A stretch of DNA of 64,000 bases from Polyodon spathula (GCF_017654505.1 NC_054545.1:9557427-9621426), one strand, 5' to 3'; positions 38,080-52,086 are shown, counted from the stretch's first letter. The notes: generated by a model not told the origin, from the letters alone. Made by a program: numbers and translations.

Positions 38080-38360
38080 TGTGACAGGCCAGAGGTCCTC
38101 CACACTGGGAGCATTACCACAGGGTAATTGTTTCATTGTTTTATTGAGCCAGATCACCTGGCACTGGTTTAATTAAGGAAACCTGCCAGTAATTAGCAGG
38201 CAGGTATTTAAAAAGGTCTGCAAGGCATGGTCGGGGACTGTGTATAGGCTGTGTGAAGGTCTGTGCAGAGCCCTGAAAGGGTGAGTCTCTGTTGTTCTTG
38301 TGTCTGGGTTAACTATTTTTAAGGGCGTGATCCAGCCTTAGCCAGGGCTTCTTTATACTG
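38080..38360 (+). repeat. LTR-like fragment
   Basis: Starts TGTGACAGGCC, like an LTR end. It has a TATA-like TATTTAAAAAGG near 38203 and a TTGTTCTTGTGTCTGG tract further on. It is more GC-rich than its surroundings. No terminal CA end, polyadenylation signal or TSD could be fixed, so this is tentative. Confidence 0.35.
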
Positions 38361-40650
38361 TGTACCAAATATATGAATAATGACTTAAAGTGTACTGTCT
38401 CTCTAAAGCAAAAACTTAATGGCAGCCATATTAGGCGAAGGTCAATGCCATGGTCACGTGCAAATATGAAGTCAGGCTTAAACACTGTGGCAGAGGCTGC
38501 TTTGTAAAATTACTCTCACAAAAGGGATAACTGTTCTTTTATAACTGAGAGAATCACAGAATACAGTTGTGAGTGGTGTACTCTGATCTCTATAGAAACA
38601 CTGACTCTCTGATAGGAGGCACTTTTTTAATTCTGTGTCATTAAGCCACAGAGAGGCAGCCATTATATATTGCTAGAACTGCCGTTGCGAGTCTATGATG
38701 TAAATACAGCAGAAGAATAACGGCATTCCGAACTTTTGATCACTGATTGCCATAGTGTTTCTAGATGTTTTCAATTCGTTCTCCACACATCTACTTCTGG
38801 GAGTATAAAATGGTGTTGGTGTGGCTTCACTTAATCGCTGCTATCAGTGATCCAGTCTTCTATAGAAGTCGGTGACCCTGTATCATCCAGAAAACACAAG
38901 TCACATGAACCCAATATGGGTCGCGGTTCAAAGGGAAGGTTGCTGTGCCCAAGGATTTTCTACAACTCTGAAAATATGAAGCTGATAACTAAATGATTTA
39001 TGAGATATTAGCAGTTGTTGCTAACTGGGATGTTTAATAAAGTCATGTTCTGCTACCATATTACTATTGATTAAGAAAGACAGACTCAGAGACAGCTGGG
39101 TTGGGCATTAGAATATGCCCTTTTATTTTTAACGTTAAAAAACGAATCCCCGATTGATAGACATTTCTGCCATACACAATCTATTTATATATGTCAGTAT
39201 AAAAATGCTTTATAGTGTATGCATTAGGAGTTGGTATAACTCACCTAGTGATAATCGTCCTCAACATTTTAAATGTACTTTTCTTTTCAAATTGCTTTCC
39301 TTTGGGTCTCTTCTTATTTTGTTCCCTGCTTATACAGATATGCGCAACTGGTGCTGCCTTGTGTATTCGTATTTCAAACAGAATCATTCAAACCTATACC
39401 CACACTGTCAAAAATCTTGCCTTTAAACTGTTAATGCAGAATGAAATCAATATAAATTTTGATCATTTGATGAATACTTATTTCTGTCTCTAGGGTGCAG
39501 GGATTCAGAAGTGAAATCTGCTGAATCAAGTCATTTTACTTTTTGTGTGCTGCCAGTACCAATTTACTAGCCTCTGGAAAGTTCTTAAACTAGATGTCTC
39601 CAGAGGTATCTGTGTTGGTTTTACTGTCAATCATGTGTGGATGTGAGAGAGCAGCCATCATCACCTACTTTTCCTACTCTTCACAGTGTTCAGACACGGA
39701 AAGTTTTGATTGCTATAAGCTTTTTATATAAACTCAGAAGATAACAAAATGTAAACATCAATAATTTATAAGCACAACTATAAACTTGCTTTTTTTTTTT
39801 TTTTTTTGCTTTATATCAGCAAATAAAACTGTGTTACAAGATTAGACAGGGAGAATGTGCAATTTTCCAGTGGAAGTTAAACTTACAGACATACTTATCC
39901 TTCATGAAAAATATTCATACTTTTGACAGTTACTACATAATTCAACATTTTTGTACTGGACCCAAAAAACCAAAATACAGTAAAGAGATATTAAATAAAA
40001 TCTAATTCCAGCGTGAGCAGTAAAAAGCCTGGTGTGCAAAAAAATAAAAAATAAAAAAAAAACCCTAAATCGATTAAAGCTTTTCAAATAAATGTGAGGC
40101 AAAAACAAACTAAAAAAATTATCTTTAATTATATTCTCAGCTCAGCATCTCTTTTTAAGTCTGTGTGGCTTTCGCCTTTACTGTCAGACAAAAATCAAAG
40201 AATACAGCTGTGCACCAAACATTAAGATAATAACTCAATGTTCCTGTCTCCATGCACATATCATGGCCATGAACACATTTAGCATGTTGGGTTTATATAC
40301 CCCTGCAAATATCAAGTCAGTACCTCGATGGTTTCTGAGATATGAGGCTCTGAGCCCCGTGGTTCAGCAAAGATACATCTCAATAGTGCATGCACTAATC
40401 CAAAGAGATGGCTGACACACATTACAAAAACAATAACACACATTGTGACACAATTAATATGCTCAAAATGATGCTGAAAATCCTAATAAATTCTATTAGA
40501 TATAAAGGAATACATTGTTTACCTATGGGTAATAGCACATAGGGTATAGTCTTGGTCTCTGACAAAATCTATAGCGACTGGCCAGTTTATAAATTAACTA
40601 AGCAGATGGATGCCTCAGGACCGCTTAGCTGTGTGTGTGTGTGTGTGTGC

Positions 40651-40705
<55 letters not shown>

Positions 40706-40709
40706 CGTG

Positions 40710-40751
<42 letters not shown>

Positions 40752-43700
40752 CGTGTTTATTGTCACTTCTATGCTCTTCAGTTTGTGGTCGTTCACACTC
40801 TGTGCTGTGATTTGTTATATTAGATTTGTTATTTCATTGTCTTCTGGCCAGTGATGTTCGTCTTTGTGTTCAGTATTTTTACTAAATGTAAACAAATGTG
40901 ACTTATCTGAATGTTGTGAGGGAGATTCTGTACCAGGTTTAAAACTGGACTCTGCACTGCTCTGTGTGGAATACTTAACATTCCGAATTAAAATATTACA
41001 ACTTTAAAATGTTATTTCATACCTAGGAATAATGTATGGCAGCCAATTTTCAATATTTCATGGGTATGTTACTGCAAACTAATTATTGTTTCTAAGCGAA
41101 GAACAAAATCATAATATAATTATTTTTATATATGTAATTTTCTAGATTAGTAAAAAAAAAATGTCAGCAGCTGAATTTCAAGCAAGACATAAACAACCAT
41201 AGGGCCTTTACTACACAGATGTTTTGAATAAAACAAAAAGGGGCTTATTTATGTGATATCTTTGTAAAATGGAAAGGAACTTGTATAATGCCTTTGTTGT
41301 ATTGAGTTCTGTATTCTTTTTTATATAAATGAAGAATTTCATGGATGCCATACAAACAGGAAACGATCCTTATCTGAAACAGCTGGGGAGTTATATCAAT
41401 TTACAACAGAAGAACTGTGCCTCTGGTGAATACTACCAGTAGCAGAAGCTATAAACATCTCTCTTATAAATAAAATGAATACAAATACAAAAAAAAAATT
41501 AAGAGGATGAAAGATTTTATTTATTTATGTAGTTACCTTTGAATACAGAAGTCACTAGGATACGGTTTAATTGAACCGGCAATATGAAGCTGTACCTTTT
41601 CCTTTTAAATATATTTATTATTGCATATCAAATCTCCCCTTTTTAATTTCAAACCTCTTTTCATATTTCTCCACTGCCTAGCAGCACCATCGACATCGAA
41701 CAGTTGGTCCAAAAAAACAGGTTGCTTTCAACATCTGCCTGGTCATGCCGGCTTCAGGATTAGCAGAGGTTTAGCCAGTATAGGGTGTATCAAAGTCTAG
41801 CTCCCCCTTTTCATCACTGTGAAAGATAACCCCTGGCTCTGTGAACTGTATCTGGAAACAGAATGCATTCTCATCACACTTTTCAGACTCTACTGGGACT
41901 CAGAGGCGTACTAATAGATGCCAGAGGGTCAGGAAGCAGTACCTGGAAATGTTACGCCACAGAGTAAAATTTAGATATTTTTTTAACTAGAGTTGATTTT
42001 TAAAGGATTAACGCAAAGTGATACATACAAATAATTATTATATCATCTCTGGTGATATCTTAAGTTCCGGAAGAAAAAGAAGAAAAGAAGCTTGGTTTAC
42101 AGTATTTAAGTCTATACTTAGGAGAGGGGTTGTTTTTTTTTTTTAAACAAGAGGGCATGTGAAATGTTTTTTACAGCAAGGAAACACGACAGAGCACTCA
42201 CACTCAACACTTGCTGGTCAGTTACAAAACTTCCAGCTATGCGGACAAAAAAATAAACTGAGGCAAAAATTACCTGTAAAATATCAGAGAAGCTACGATC
42301 ACCCAGGCAAATATAACGACAATATAGGTTAATCTGTATCTTAATTTGATCTTCATGTTAGAAACAAGCTCTAACACACTTCTTCTATCATAAGTTGTAG
42401 CAGAATTCAATACAAAAGAGGATTTTTAGAGCTGTAGTACTAGCTTGTGTGCCTTTAAAAATATCTGAAGGAGTCTTAAAGGTTTAGCTCCTGCAACATC
42501 TATCAGGGCGTGAAATTAGCAATTGCTAGAAGCCAAATTGCTGCTTCTTATTTAATTTTACTGCTGAAAGGTGACATTTAATAGCTGATCTTCGCTTCCA
42601 AGATCTCTAAAGAGGTGTGTGCAAGAGCTGAGAGCACACTGTTTATATAAAACAGTTTCCAATGGAGAAGTCTGGTACAAACTCCAGCTTTCTCGTGACT
42701 AAGTGAAGAAAAGGGACAGTTTATGGTCCTTTTATCACCTTTATGTATCCTGTGAACCAATCAAAAATAACTCGAACTCCCTTCAAAAATCTTGCTTCAA
42801 TTACACAACCAAAAAAATGGTTGCTTGGCTTTGCAAAAAAAGCCAATAGGGTACCTTGTTTTTACACCAAGATTCAAATGTAGCAACATATACAGGATAG
42901 ATAACCTACAACCATTATTTTTGTTTTTATTATATAAAAAAACGTTTTTTTTAATGGTGTTGATTGCATTTGAATGCAAAGGTTATAATAAATATGAAAC
43001 TGTGTACATTGCAGTTAAAATAAAAGGATTAAAATAAAATAACATTAAAGTGGAAGCCAAAAGTTGTTGAGACATATTTTTATTAATTGTGGTAATAGAG
43101 CTCAATATGATATTGGGCATAGATACTTTTCTTAGATAATAATACAAATTAAAAACAAATTTCTAGTTACTCTTTTCTTTATATTTTCCAGGCATGTTGC
43201 CTAAAAGAGAAGACATCCCAGATACTACTTCCTGTTAATAACTGTCATTTGTTTGTGTTGCTAGACTGAACAAACATTCTTGACAATATCAGTCAGATTA
43301 TATGTATCTACAGACAGGGTATGCAATGGACTAAACAGTATTGACTAATATTTAGTTGAGGAAGTGTGTTGGAAGATGTTTTTAAATCTATGAAATGCTT
43401 AATTTAGAGAGCAAACGTGATTTGAAATATGTTAAAAGAGACAACAATCTGCCACAAAATGTTGTTCCTCAAAGACCAGATGATTTCAGATTAAAAAAAA
43501 AAAAAAAATCTGCAACAGCCACGATGAAGATATTTTGAAAACTGAGCCAATCGCTTTAGGCAGGTGTTACACGAGAATCCATTAATATAAGTAATTAACA
43601 CTAGCCACCATTTTAATTAACATGCAAACCTTAATTAGGAAATCATTAACTAATGTAAAAAATCTGATCTTAATGTTATAGCTAAAATCGACAGATTCAA

Positions 43701-46250
43701 AGCGCATTACGTGAGTTTCTGAAATAAATATTAAATCAAGGTTTTGCACAAAAGGGATGGTATTCTGGAAAATATGTTAGCATCTGATCATTTTTGCAGA
43801 AGTATATTTGGAATTACATGCAATAAAATTGTTTACATAAAGATCCTGACGCAGCTCACCAAAGGAATGGCCAAGTGTAATCCATGGAATCAGCCTAGAA
43901 CGGAAATACTTGGTCTCACTGATTTCTAGTCGGAGAGCAATTATTAAAATGTTTCAAATGAAAAAAGCATGTTGTTCAGAACCATTGGGATGCTAGTGTA
44001 GTTAACCTTGCATATTATTAAGGGTTATAAAGTTGTACTTCAAATTATTGGACAACCTACTCCTGGTTTCCATTATCAAATCATCAACGGTTCCACTCTT
44101 GCGAAACATCCTTAAATAGCTTCCTGCATATTCAAATCATGAGCACCTGCCCAGAAACAAAGTGGCTGAATGTAACTTTTTTTTTTTTTTTCTGGAACAC
44201 TTCTAAAGCTCATAAGCCAGAGGTTTGATGGATAAAGCCTTGGGCTTACTCTCAACTTAGGGCTAATCAGCGCTTCACTTTGAGGTGAGATGCATTTTAA
44301 TCAGCACAGCTCTCCTTGTTAAATATTCTGATATTTAATGTGTGCTTCCACTTTAGTTCTCACATCATACTGCACTAACTGCATTTATCAATTAAAATAC
44401 TTGGAACAGCCTGTCACACTGGTGCTACACAGACTTCTGCTTTGACAGATTGTTTGCTCGCTCACCAGCTATTTGGCCGCACTGCTAAGATACCTCTTTG
44501 TAGGCACAAGGGAAAAAAAAGAGGTGAGCTTTTAAAAGGTTGCTGTGCTCTTCTGGGCAATCACAGCAGGGAATTGATTTTAGTAATAAGACAAAGAAGC
44601 AATTGTAAAGATCGATGCATAAAGCTGGAACGTAATGCAAAGGGGTGAGTTTACTATTTCATTAAGAGTAGGACAAAAACTGGAATTGCTCACAATGACA
44701 AATGTCTCAGAACATTATATACACATTCCAGGTAAGAGCTCCAGGCCAAGTTAAATTCAATTTCTCTGCTCCATTGTATTTCTATTTATTATTTGTTGTA
44801 TTTGTTCCAGCTTGTGGTAGTTGCTGCTGTTGAAGCAGTATTCCTTCCAAACCAACGATATGCTTCACATCGATGTGTAAGAAAACCCATTACTCATCGT
44901 TGCTACCGGCTGCGTTGAGACTACCCCGATAATATATTTTTTTGACAATGGTTACAACCCCCCCTTCCCCCACTCCTCCATCTGTTTAAATGTCACTGCA
45001 TCTGCAAACGTTATGCAGAAACAAGCTCCCCATTTCTGCAGCAGCAACCAAGTTCAATGCTTTGATTGGCTCACCTGCTTCTCGACACTTTTGCTCGCTC
45101 CAGTAGAGTGGATAGGTTTATGAATTTCCATGACAGGCCACTTAGGGGTGCTGTCTCCTGATAACACCAATTTCAAACACTTTCTACAAATTACTTTGAA
45201 CAAATGCAGAGGCATAAAAATCTTCTTTTCAAAAATGCAGTTATTAAAATCCACAACAGCGCAATATTTAAAAAAACAGAATAGAATCCTTGAGTAGGCT
45301 CACAATTAGCACTGTACTAGGTCCCTCATTTCTATTATTGATTTGGGTCAAATTACAAGAAAAAATATTATAAAGCAAAACTGTTATTTATTTTGCTGGG
45401 CTACCAACCCTGAATTAGCAATAGCTTAGATTCTAGCTACTCACTAAGTCATACAACATTTACCCGGTGAGTCGATCTGCCTATGAGCAACTCATAATAC
45501 TGCATTGATATTGAGGTAGCCTACTTTAACGCCTATATATTAGATACTTGCATTCCCTATCTTACTGTGCAGGTCTTTGTTGTATTGAACTTTATTTGGA
45601 TTCAAGCTGGTGATGTAGTGATGTTCACATGAATACTTGATGCTCGCCCAATGTTAGAATTATGATAAGCATATGTGAAAAACAGCAGCAAAGCAAATGT
45701 GAAGTTGTCATACAGTCATAAACCTGTTAAAAAAAAAAACACGAGGGAGAGATAAGCCAATCAAAACACTGAAGCATGGATGTTTTTCTGATTAGTTTGT
45801 ATAACCCATACACACACAGTAGTGTTTACACAGACAAGGAGATTTGAATCCATTGTCAAACAAAAAAAGTGAATAAAAAGAAAAGTGAACACAAATATCA
45901 GAGCCACTGTGATTATGTTGAAAAATATATTATAGTGCTAAATACAACACAACAGGCAGAAATAATAAGTAATGTTTTGTTGTGAACCCTTTAGTATGTT
46001 CAGTAACACTATAAGCACTCTGAAGCAGTATGTTTTTCATTGTATAACATTTGACTATAATAATGTAACAATAAGTAATACAAAGCATGGACCAATGTCA
46101 ATTATTGGTAAAATGGTGAACCGCATAATAAAATTCTCTGGTGAACATCTTTACCATACAAGCATCTATCCCCAGTTAGCTTAAAGCCTCTTTCCACAAT
46201 GTCATGCTAAAAGGTTTTGTTTTTCTGAAAGAAAAGTTGTGATAGCACAT
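38361..46250. other. akap6 upstream intron, CA/TG array, otherwise unrecognised
   Basis: AT-rich sequence of about 7.9 kb with a long TG array (40630-40757). Segments near 38430-38480, 38890-39020 and 40260-40350 share a CAAATAT-AAGTCAG phrase and may be decayed copies of one repeat. No confident gene. Confidence 0.45.
40630..40757 (+). repeat. (TG)n microsatellite with CG interruptions
   Basis: About 64 units with a few GTGC variants. Open frames across it on both strands are artefacts of the repeat. Confidence 0.95.
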
Positions 46251-46694
46251 TTTTGGGGTGATGTAAGGATACGCACAAAGTGATTTGGGTGGGGGGGGGA
46301 CCCCATAATGCCTCTGTGAATCATGTTTAGCAGCCGTAAATCTGATTTTACCGGTTGCTCAAAATGTGCCGTATGTAAAGAATCATGTTCACCTGCCATT
46401 CTGTACCTGCTATCAGATTTGCATTTTGACATCATTAATCCATTAAAATTATACTGAAATGCATTCGAACAAAGAAAAGAGCATGGATTTTTGGCGAGAT
46501 CTGGACAGTAAGCGGGCGCAAATATTACAATGTGATGTAAGGATTTTGCCTTGCTCTTAGGCAATTGCTGACCCTCCAAAAACTTTACACCTCTTCTTAC
46601 AAAGTGCAAACCATTGTAGAAGGGAGCAACTAACAGCTGTACAAAAGCACACCCCTCCAGAGACCTGTCACTGGCTTCACGATGTGGTACACTT

Positions 46695-47115
46695 CCTGAT
46701 GCGGCGACACTTGGCTCTTGTTGAGGAGAGACAGGAACACGTTTGGAGAAGGGCAAGATGAAGAAGACCCTGCATATTCAATCCCAGGGTCACTTTGTTT
46801 GGGATGCCAGAGAATGCGGTGCTAAAGTGTTATTGTCTCACTCTGCAGGTCATCCTAAAGGCCTCATAGCTGAATTGAGGGATGAGCTAGACCCCAGCGT
46901 CAATCTAGGGACCGCTATCCCTGCACATGTGAAAGTGTTGTGTTCTCTGCATTACTTAGCCTCTGGTTCTTTTCAAACCACAGCTGGAATGTCTGGAGGG
47001 ATAGCCCAGTCCACCTTTTCCAGAGTGCTAGGCACATTTCTGGATATCATATTAAAAAGGGAAGGCCAATACATATAATTTCCTAAGGATACAGGCATAA
47101 GTGATATTGGCTGTG
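46695..47115 (+). pseudogene. Harbinger transposase N-terminal part, frameshifted
   Basis: One frame reads RRHLALVEERQEHVWRR, then an in-frame TGA, then RRPCIFNPRVTLFGMPENAV. It then shifts near 46855-46865 to LIAELRDELDPSVNL, followed by VKVLCSLHYLASGSFQTTAG and GIAQSTFSRVLGTFLD. A stop follows EGQYI, and FPKDTGISDI continues in the same frame. The LHYLASGSFQ and QSTFSRVL helix-turn-helix phrases are diagnostic of HARBI1-like transposases. The catalytic DDE half is missing. The host HARBI1 gene is not meant here. Confidence 0.85.
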
Positions 47116-47420
47116 AGTTTTCCAAACAACTCTGTTTCATGCTCACCCAAAAGGACTCTCAGCTCCTTCTCAGAAAATGTTTATTTTCTTTTCTGTGCAC
47201 CAAGAGGACTTTGGGGTGCTTCCTCTGATATTTGTTTTTTGTTTTGTATTTTTGTGCTCCACAAATGTCACACAGCGACTATTGCTCTTTGTATTCCTAA
47301 GTCGGCAAGTGTGGCCTCTAAATAGACCAAGGCGCTCATTGAAATCCTTATAATAATTCTGGATCATAATAATTGCGGATCATTAATTCTGCATGTTGAG
47401 TAATTTGCATTGCTCTTAAA

Positions 47421-47513
47421 CTTACATAAGGCACAGTGCAAAATAATTGCCCGGCTACAATGCAATTTAAATTATTAATTATTTAGCAATTATTTGCACT
47501 GTGCCTATACTTA
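47421..47513. repeat. Subterminal hairpin of the Harbinger element
   Basis: The arms are AAGGCACAGTGCAAAATAAT (inside 47421-47450) and ATTATTTGCACTGTGCCTAT (inside 47486-47510), with about 36 bp between them. Confidence 0.85.
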
Positions 47514-47522
47514 CATCACCCC

Positions 47523-49827
47523 CTTTGTAGTTTTTAAAACGTTATTAGATGTAGCCTTCAGAAGTCACATTTTAGTTGGTAAGCCTCTTGTCTCGGCATG
47601 AAGCATTCATTCAAAAGCTCATGAGGTTCTCTGCACATGCCCACCACTAAAAGGAAGCATAAATAAATTGCCTGTGAAATTTTCAAAGAGCACATGAATT
47701 TAGCCAAACAGGCTAATTTGCTAGACACTGTGCTTTACTCTGTTTTGTGTGGTATGTTCATTTATGCTTGTTAATTAAAAAAAAAAAAAAGGTTTAGAAA
47801 TGGTAATGAAACTGTATAGTTCAAGAACAGTTTTTTGTAAACACATATCAAATTACTGTTAGAGGTGAATGAAGGTGCACGTATATATAGGATTAATCAT
47901 TCCTGCTTTGTGTATTTCTCATGCCTATTAAACTGTTTAACTGTTTAAATATATTCTGAACAGGCTACCTAAACTACCTACTAGGACTAGAACTCCAGGG
48001 TTTAACTAGTTGAAAATATTTTAACTATAAAATTGACAGCAGCTAAACGGCTGTGCTTTATTCTAACCAGTAAGCCACCTTCAAAGTTGCTGTCAGGTAA
48101 ATGACCTTGTATTTCATTAACTGATAATTAAATGGATTTATTCCACTAACGGTTTTAATTAAAATGCTAGAAATATTGATTACCTCTATCATCCCTACTC
48201 CCCAAGATGAAAAAGGGTTTTAGGAATGTTTATTTAGAGAAGAGAGAATTAAATTAGATTGGATCTCTAAGAGACCTAAATAAGGTTTCTTACTTTTCTG
48301 CTGCTCAAGCATTAAAAAATAAGGTTTCATTTTTTATTTTATTTTTTTGATGTTTAATTAATTATTTGGAAATCCATTTTTGCCTACCTTGATATTTAAT
48401 TAAACTATAATTTTAAAACATAATTAAGTTGTTGAGTATAATCCGTGGGGCAGTTGCTCTATCAAAAAACTGAAAATAGCCTATAGATGAGTATTCAGTA
48501 AGATTTGAACTGTTAAAAGGTGCTATTCCCAGTCTTGAAACGACTTCAGGCTCATTTCACTCAATCACTTGGAACAGAACTGTTCGAATGTATATATTGG
48601 ATGTTCTGCAGAAAGAACAGGCACCAAACTGCAACTTGCTTGTTGCTGAATATACATCTGCAATAAAAGAATAGGTTAATCCACTAACTGCCGTATTTTC
48701 AAAATACTGTAAATAAGCATGAAATCAAATATGATTTGTTTGAATATGTATAAAGTTATCATGAATTCACCAGGCATTCAGCTCTTAGTGATATAAAACC
48801 ATAATCGACAAATGAATCACGGAAAGGATTAGGGTAATGGTTTATTTCATTTGCGTACATCTGAGATGAGGATTACTTATTTTAATAGAAATTCTTATAT
48901 GAAATCGTATTCATTTATGTTTATAATAAATGTTTTCATATTTAATAGTGTGAGTCGCAGAAGTGGTCAAAATTAGTCAAAACAGATCACAAACAAAATC
49001 ATTTTATAGTACCAGTAATTAACATTAATCCTATTTAATGTCATCTATAACAATTGTAGCACATTTTATATATACAAACAATGTATGCAACTTGTACAGA
49101 TAAAAATATGCTGTCATAGGCTTATGCAATTGTTTTTAAGAGCTATAAAAGTAAACAATATGTCCTAATAGGTTTTCAACGTGCAACAGTAGATGTGAAA
49201 ATATCTAATACGTGAGGTTCTGACACATGCCATCTAATATATGCACTGTACTTGTATTTACTGTCTACCAAACATTTAGGAAATTGAAAAATGCATAATT
49301 CTACACTAATGCATGAAATATCTAGGTTCTTTATATGGACTTTATAGTTATAAAACAGTCTTATGAATTACTAAATAACATCTTCCAGTAATTTTCTTCC
49401 ATCATTATGAATGGCTTCAAATGTTACTTTCCAAGATGGACTCAATGAAACCAACACAATGTTTGGTGCATTTGCCACATAATGCATCAACTGGACAAGA
49501 CAAATCACATAAAACAGTGTCCAAAAACCGTTCTGTCAATTAAAGGCACTGATGGCTTAGATTGTTTAGGGTGGGTCCTCCCTCGGCCTTGATATACATG
49601 ACTGGCACGACATTAGCATGGCGTTAGTATTGCATTTAACCTTGTTTCAAAGTCTAACTTTACTTTTGGATCCCTCTACAAAGTGCTGTATGGCTGTGTT
49701 CAGATCTAATTGTAACCAACAAAAGTACAGGTACAGAAGAAAGAACTTTTGAGACAGTAATTAAACTGCGCTTTTCTGAACGAACACAGTTCTGAACTAC
49801 TGAACAGGTTATAACTGAACACATTAG
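47523..49827. other. akap6 upstream intron, nothing recognised
   Basis: Very AT-rich with short A-tracts. No repeat family or exon identified. Confidence 0.5.
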
Positions 49828-50110
49828 TGTTGTAGCAAGATAGCGTCAGGGAACGAGAGACTCAGAAACAAGGGGCTGCAGTTTAATCGCTGTTGTACAT
49901 ATTTAATACACAGTAAAACAAATAAACAAACAAAACACAATCCCAACACTCCTCACCAACACCTTCTCCAGACAAAGGATTTATTCTTCCTTATATAATG
50001 TGGCCACTCCCCAATTAGCACTCAATTACCTAATTGTGGACTGGTCACACCTGTGATTGTTGGCAGGGACAGATTTAACCCCATCCCTGCCAACCGCACG
50101 TTCCCACACA
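49828..50110 (-). repeat. Solo-LTR candidate, 283 bp
   Basis: On the minus strand it begins TGTGTGGGAACGTGCGG and ends CTTGCTACAACA. A TATA-like TTATATAAGG lies near 50003-49993 and an ATTAAA signal near 49915-49909, which is the promoter-then-poly(A) order of an LTR. Near its 5' end is the palindrome GTTGGCAGGGA...TCCCTGCCAAC (about 50059-50096). No TSD could be matched, so the ends are provisional. Confidence 0.5.
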
Positions 50111-51069
50111 CTCTTTACAGCAGCAATGCTTCTGCCCTGCCACAAGTATATACTATATAATTGATGTCACTGCCGCCCAGAAATGCTGCAGCTTGCAAAG
50201 CACCAAGGGAGCATTGCTTTAGTTTTATACAACTCAACAGGTATACATGGACTAAAAGCCTACCCCAAAGGTCCTTTGCAGCTAACTTCCTCCTGTTTGC
50301 TGTGCTGTGTATCATCAACACAAAGAATAATCACTTATTATTTAAACATATGGAACCCTGCCCAAAAGAGCTCAAAAGGCTCAGAGAAATGTGTATTACC
50401 GTAAATCGCATTGGGGTAAATGCACGTGCCTATGCAAACCTTTATTAATTTTCTTAGATTTCTCATCTGATGTTAAGTCGCTTACTAAAAAAGGAAGCTG
50501 TTTTTTTTTTTTTTTTTAATCACGCTTCTTAAACTCTGAATCGCTGGTGATTTACTTGTACTATCCCATTTTAAGTATTACAGAACACTCTGCAAAGTTT
50601 ACAAGTGTCATTTGTCCGTATCACGGTGGTATAATTTTCAAACATATTGCCGAATTTTGTAATCACATATCATGGGTCATAAATCCACTGGGCAAAACAT
50701 TTCTCAACATTTACTCAGGATTGTTCACCAGAAGAGAGAAGAAAAATCTCTTCAAAGATCTCTTCAGATCAACTCCCTCCTGTAACAATGCTGATTTTCT
50801 GTTCCCACAATACACTACTTATTTTAATCACAGCATTGTTGCAGGAGGTAGCATGAACTTGATATACCGTAGTGGGATGTTTAGAAGAACTTTTTTTTTC
50901 TCCTGGTGAATGAGTAATAGTTACAAAAAGCAATCCCCTAGTTGATTACCTATGATGTAGGAATAAAAAAGGATCGAAACAATCAAGCATATGTTGAAAA
51001 GAAATTGCTGCTATACAGACAACACAGAAAACAACAAAGGTAAAGTAACATTTTGCTTCTAAACACCAC

Positions 51070-51098
51070 GGGGGGGGGGGGGGGGGGGGGGGGGGGGG
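51070..51098 (+). repeat. poly-G tract (29 G)
   Basis: Uninterrupted run of 29 guanines, the second such run in the window. Confidence 0.95.
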
Positions 51099-52081
51099 TA
51101 ATACTATAAGTTAAATTGAAGCAACATTACTCTAGACAGTATGGAGTTATGAATCACTGTGGTGGTTTTTTATATAGATAAGGAGCTCTAAGAAAAAAAT
51201 TGAACTAACAATCAAAATTCTATGTTGAAATGAAAACATGCCTGCTTAAACTAAACCTACTCCTAACCCAATCCCTAACACAAATTCTACATACTAAATA
51301 TGAAACTGATGCAGGAATTATTTGATTATTTATGTGGTTTATATGTTATGTGGTTAGCTAAAAATAAAATAAGAAGTAGCCTGGACCACCCATGGAGAAC
51401 TGGGAAGACACATAGAACATCTCAAGAGGCATCCCCATTCCATTCAGAATCTATTCCTGGATAAAGAATACAGAGATAGGAGGGCCTTTCCAACCTCACC
51501 TCAGCTCTGCAGTGTTTGTGTTTCAACCACCAAAATATATTTCCATTGTTTTTCAAATTGTTTTAGAAGGCCTGACCTATAACACTCAACATCAGAATTA
51601 AAAAAACCAAAAAAAAAACCAGAAAAGATAAATAACCGAAACATTTTATTTGGTTTGCTGTACATGAAAACTCTCAAATAAGACTAGGGAACCTTCTGTG
51701 CATTCCAGATAACTGAATTGCTGGTGGTAGCTGCCTGGGTCCAAATTACATTTTAAGAAATACAATTTCTACCTGTCCAAAATGTTAAGCGTTAAATAAA
51801 CAAAAGTTTCTTGTTAATAGAAGTTTAGATACCCCTGTAGGAACTATGCATGACAAGATTTATGTCATGATGGAAGCCTATTGTGACATTGAACAAGGAC
51901 ACGATTAAGCTAAAGCTTTCCCCAGAGAGACTACTGCACATAAACGTTGCACATGTGGATTATCTACTTTTTACTGGCGTTGTGGATAAAAAGAAATGTG
52001 ATTTGAAAGCCATATCCTTTAGCACTTTACACATTCTGCTTCATTAGTCATTTTCTGTAATCATACTCTATGTAAGTTAAT

Positions 52082-52086
<5 letters not shown>

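Larger units (their letters stand above)
46255..47522 (+). mobile_element. Harbinger (PIF) DNA transposon, internally deleted
   Basis: The left end reads GGGGTGATGTAAGGATACGC and the right end, reverse-complemented, reads GGGGTGATGTAAGTATAGGC. These are inverted termini of about 20 bp with two or three mismatches. Between them is a broken transposase with PIF/Harbinger (HARBI1-like) phrases. A convincing 3-bp target duplication could not be fixed. The right subterminal region forms a hairpin (47421-47450 with 47486-47513). Confidence 0.75.

Noticed and set aside
40552..40854. Several overlapping frames encoding Cys-Val or Thr-His repeats
   Set aside because: They are translations of the TG microsatellite on both strands.
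46202..46756. 184-codon open frame on the minus strand
   Set aside because: It overlaps and is antisense to the Harbinger element, and the recognisable transposase phrases are on the + strand.
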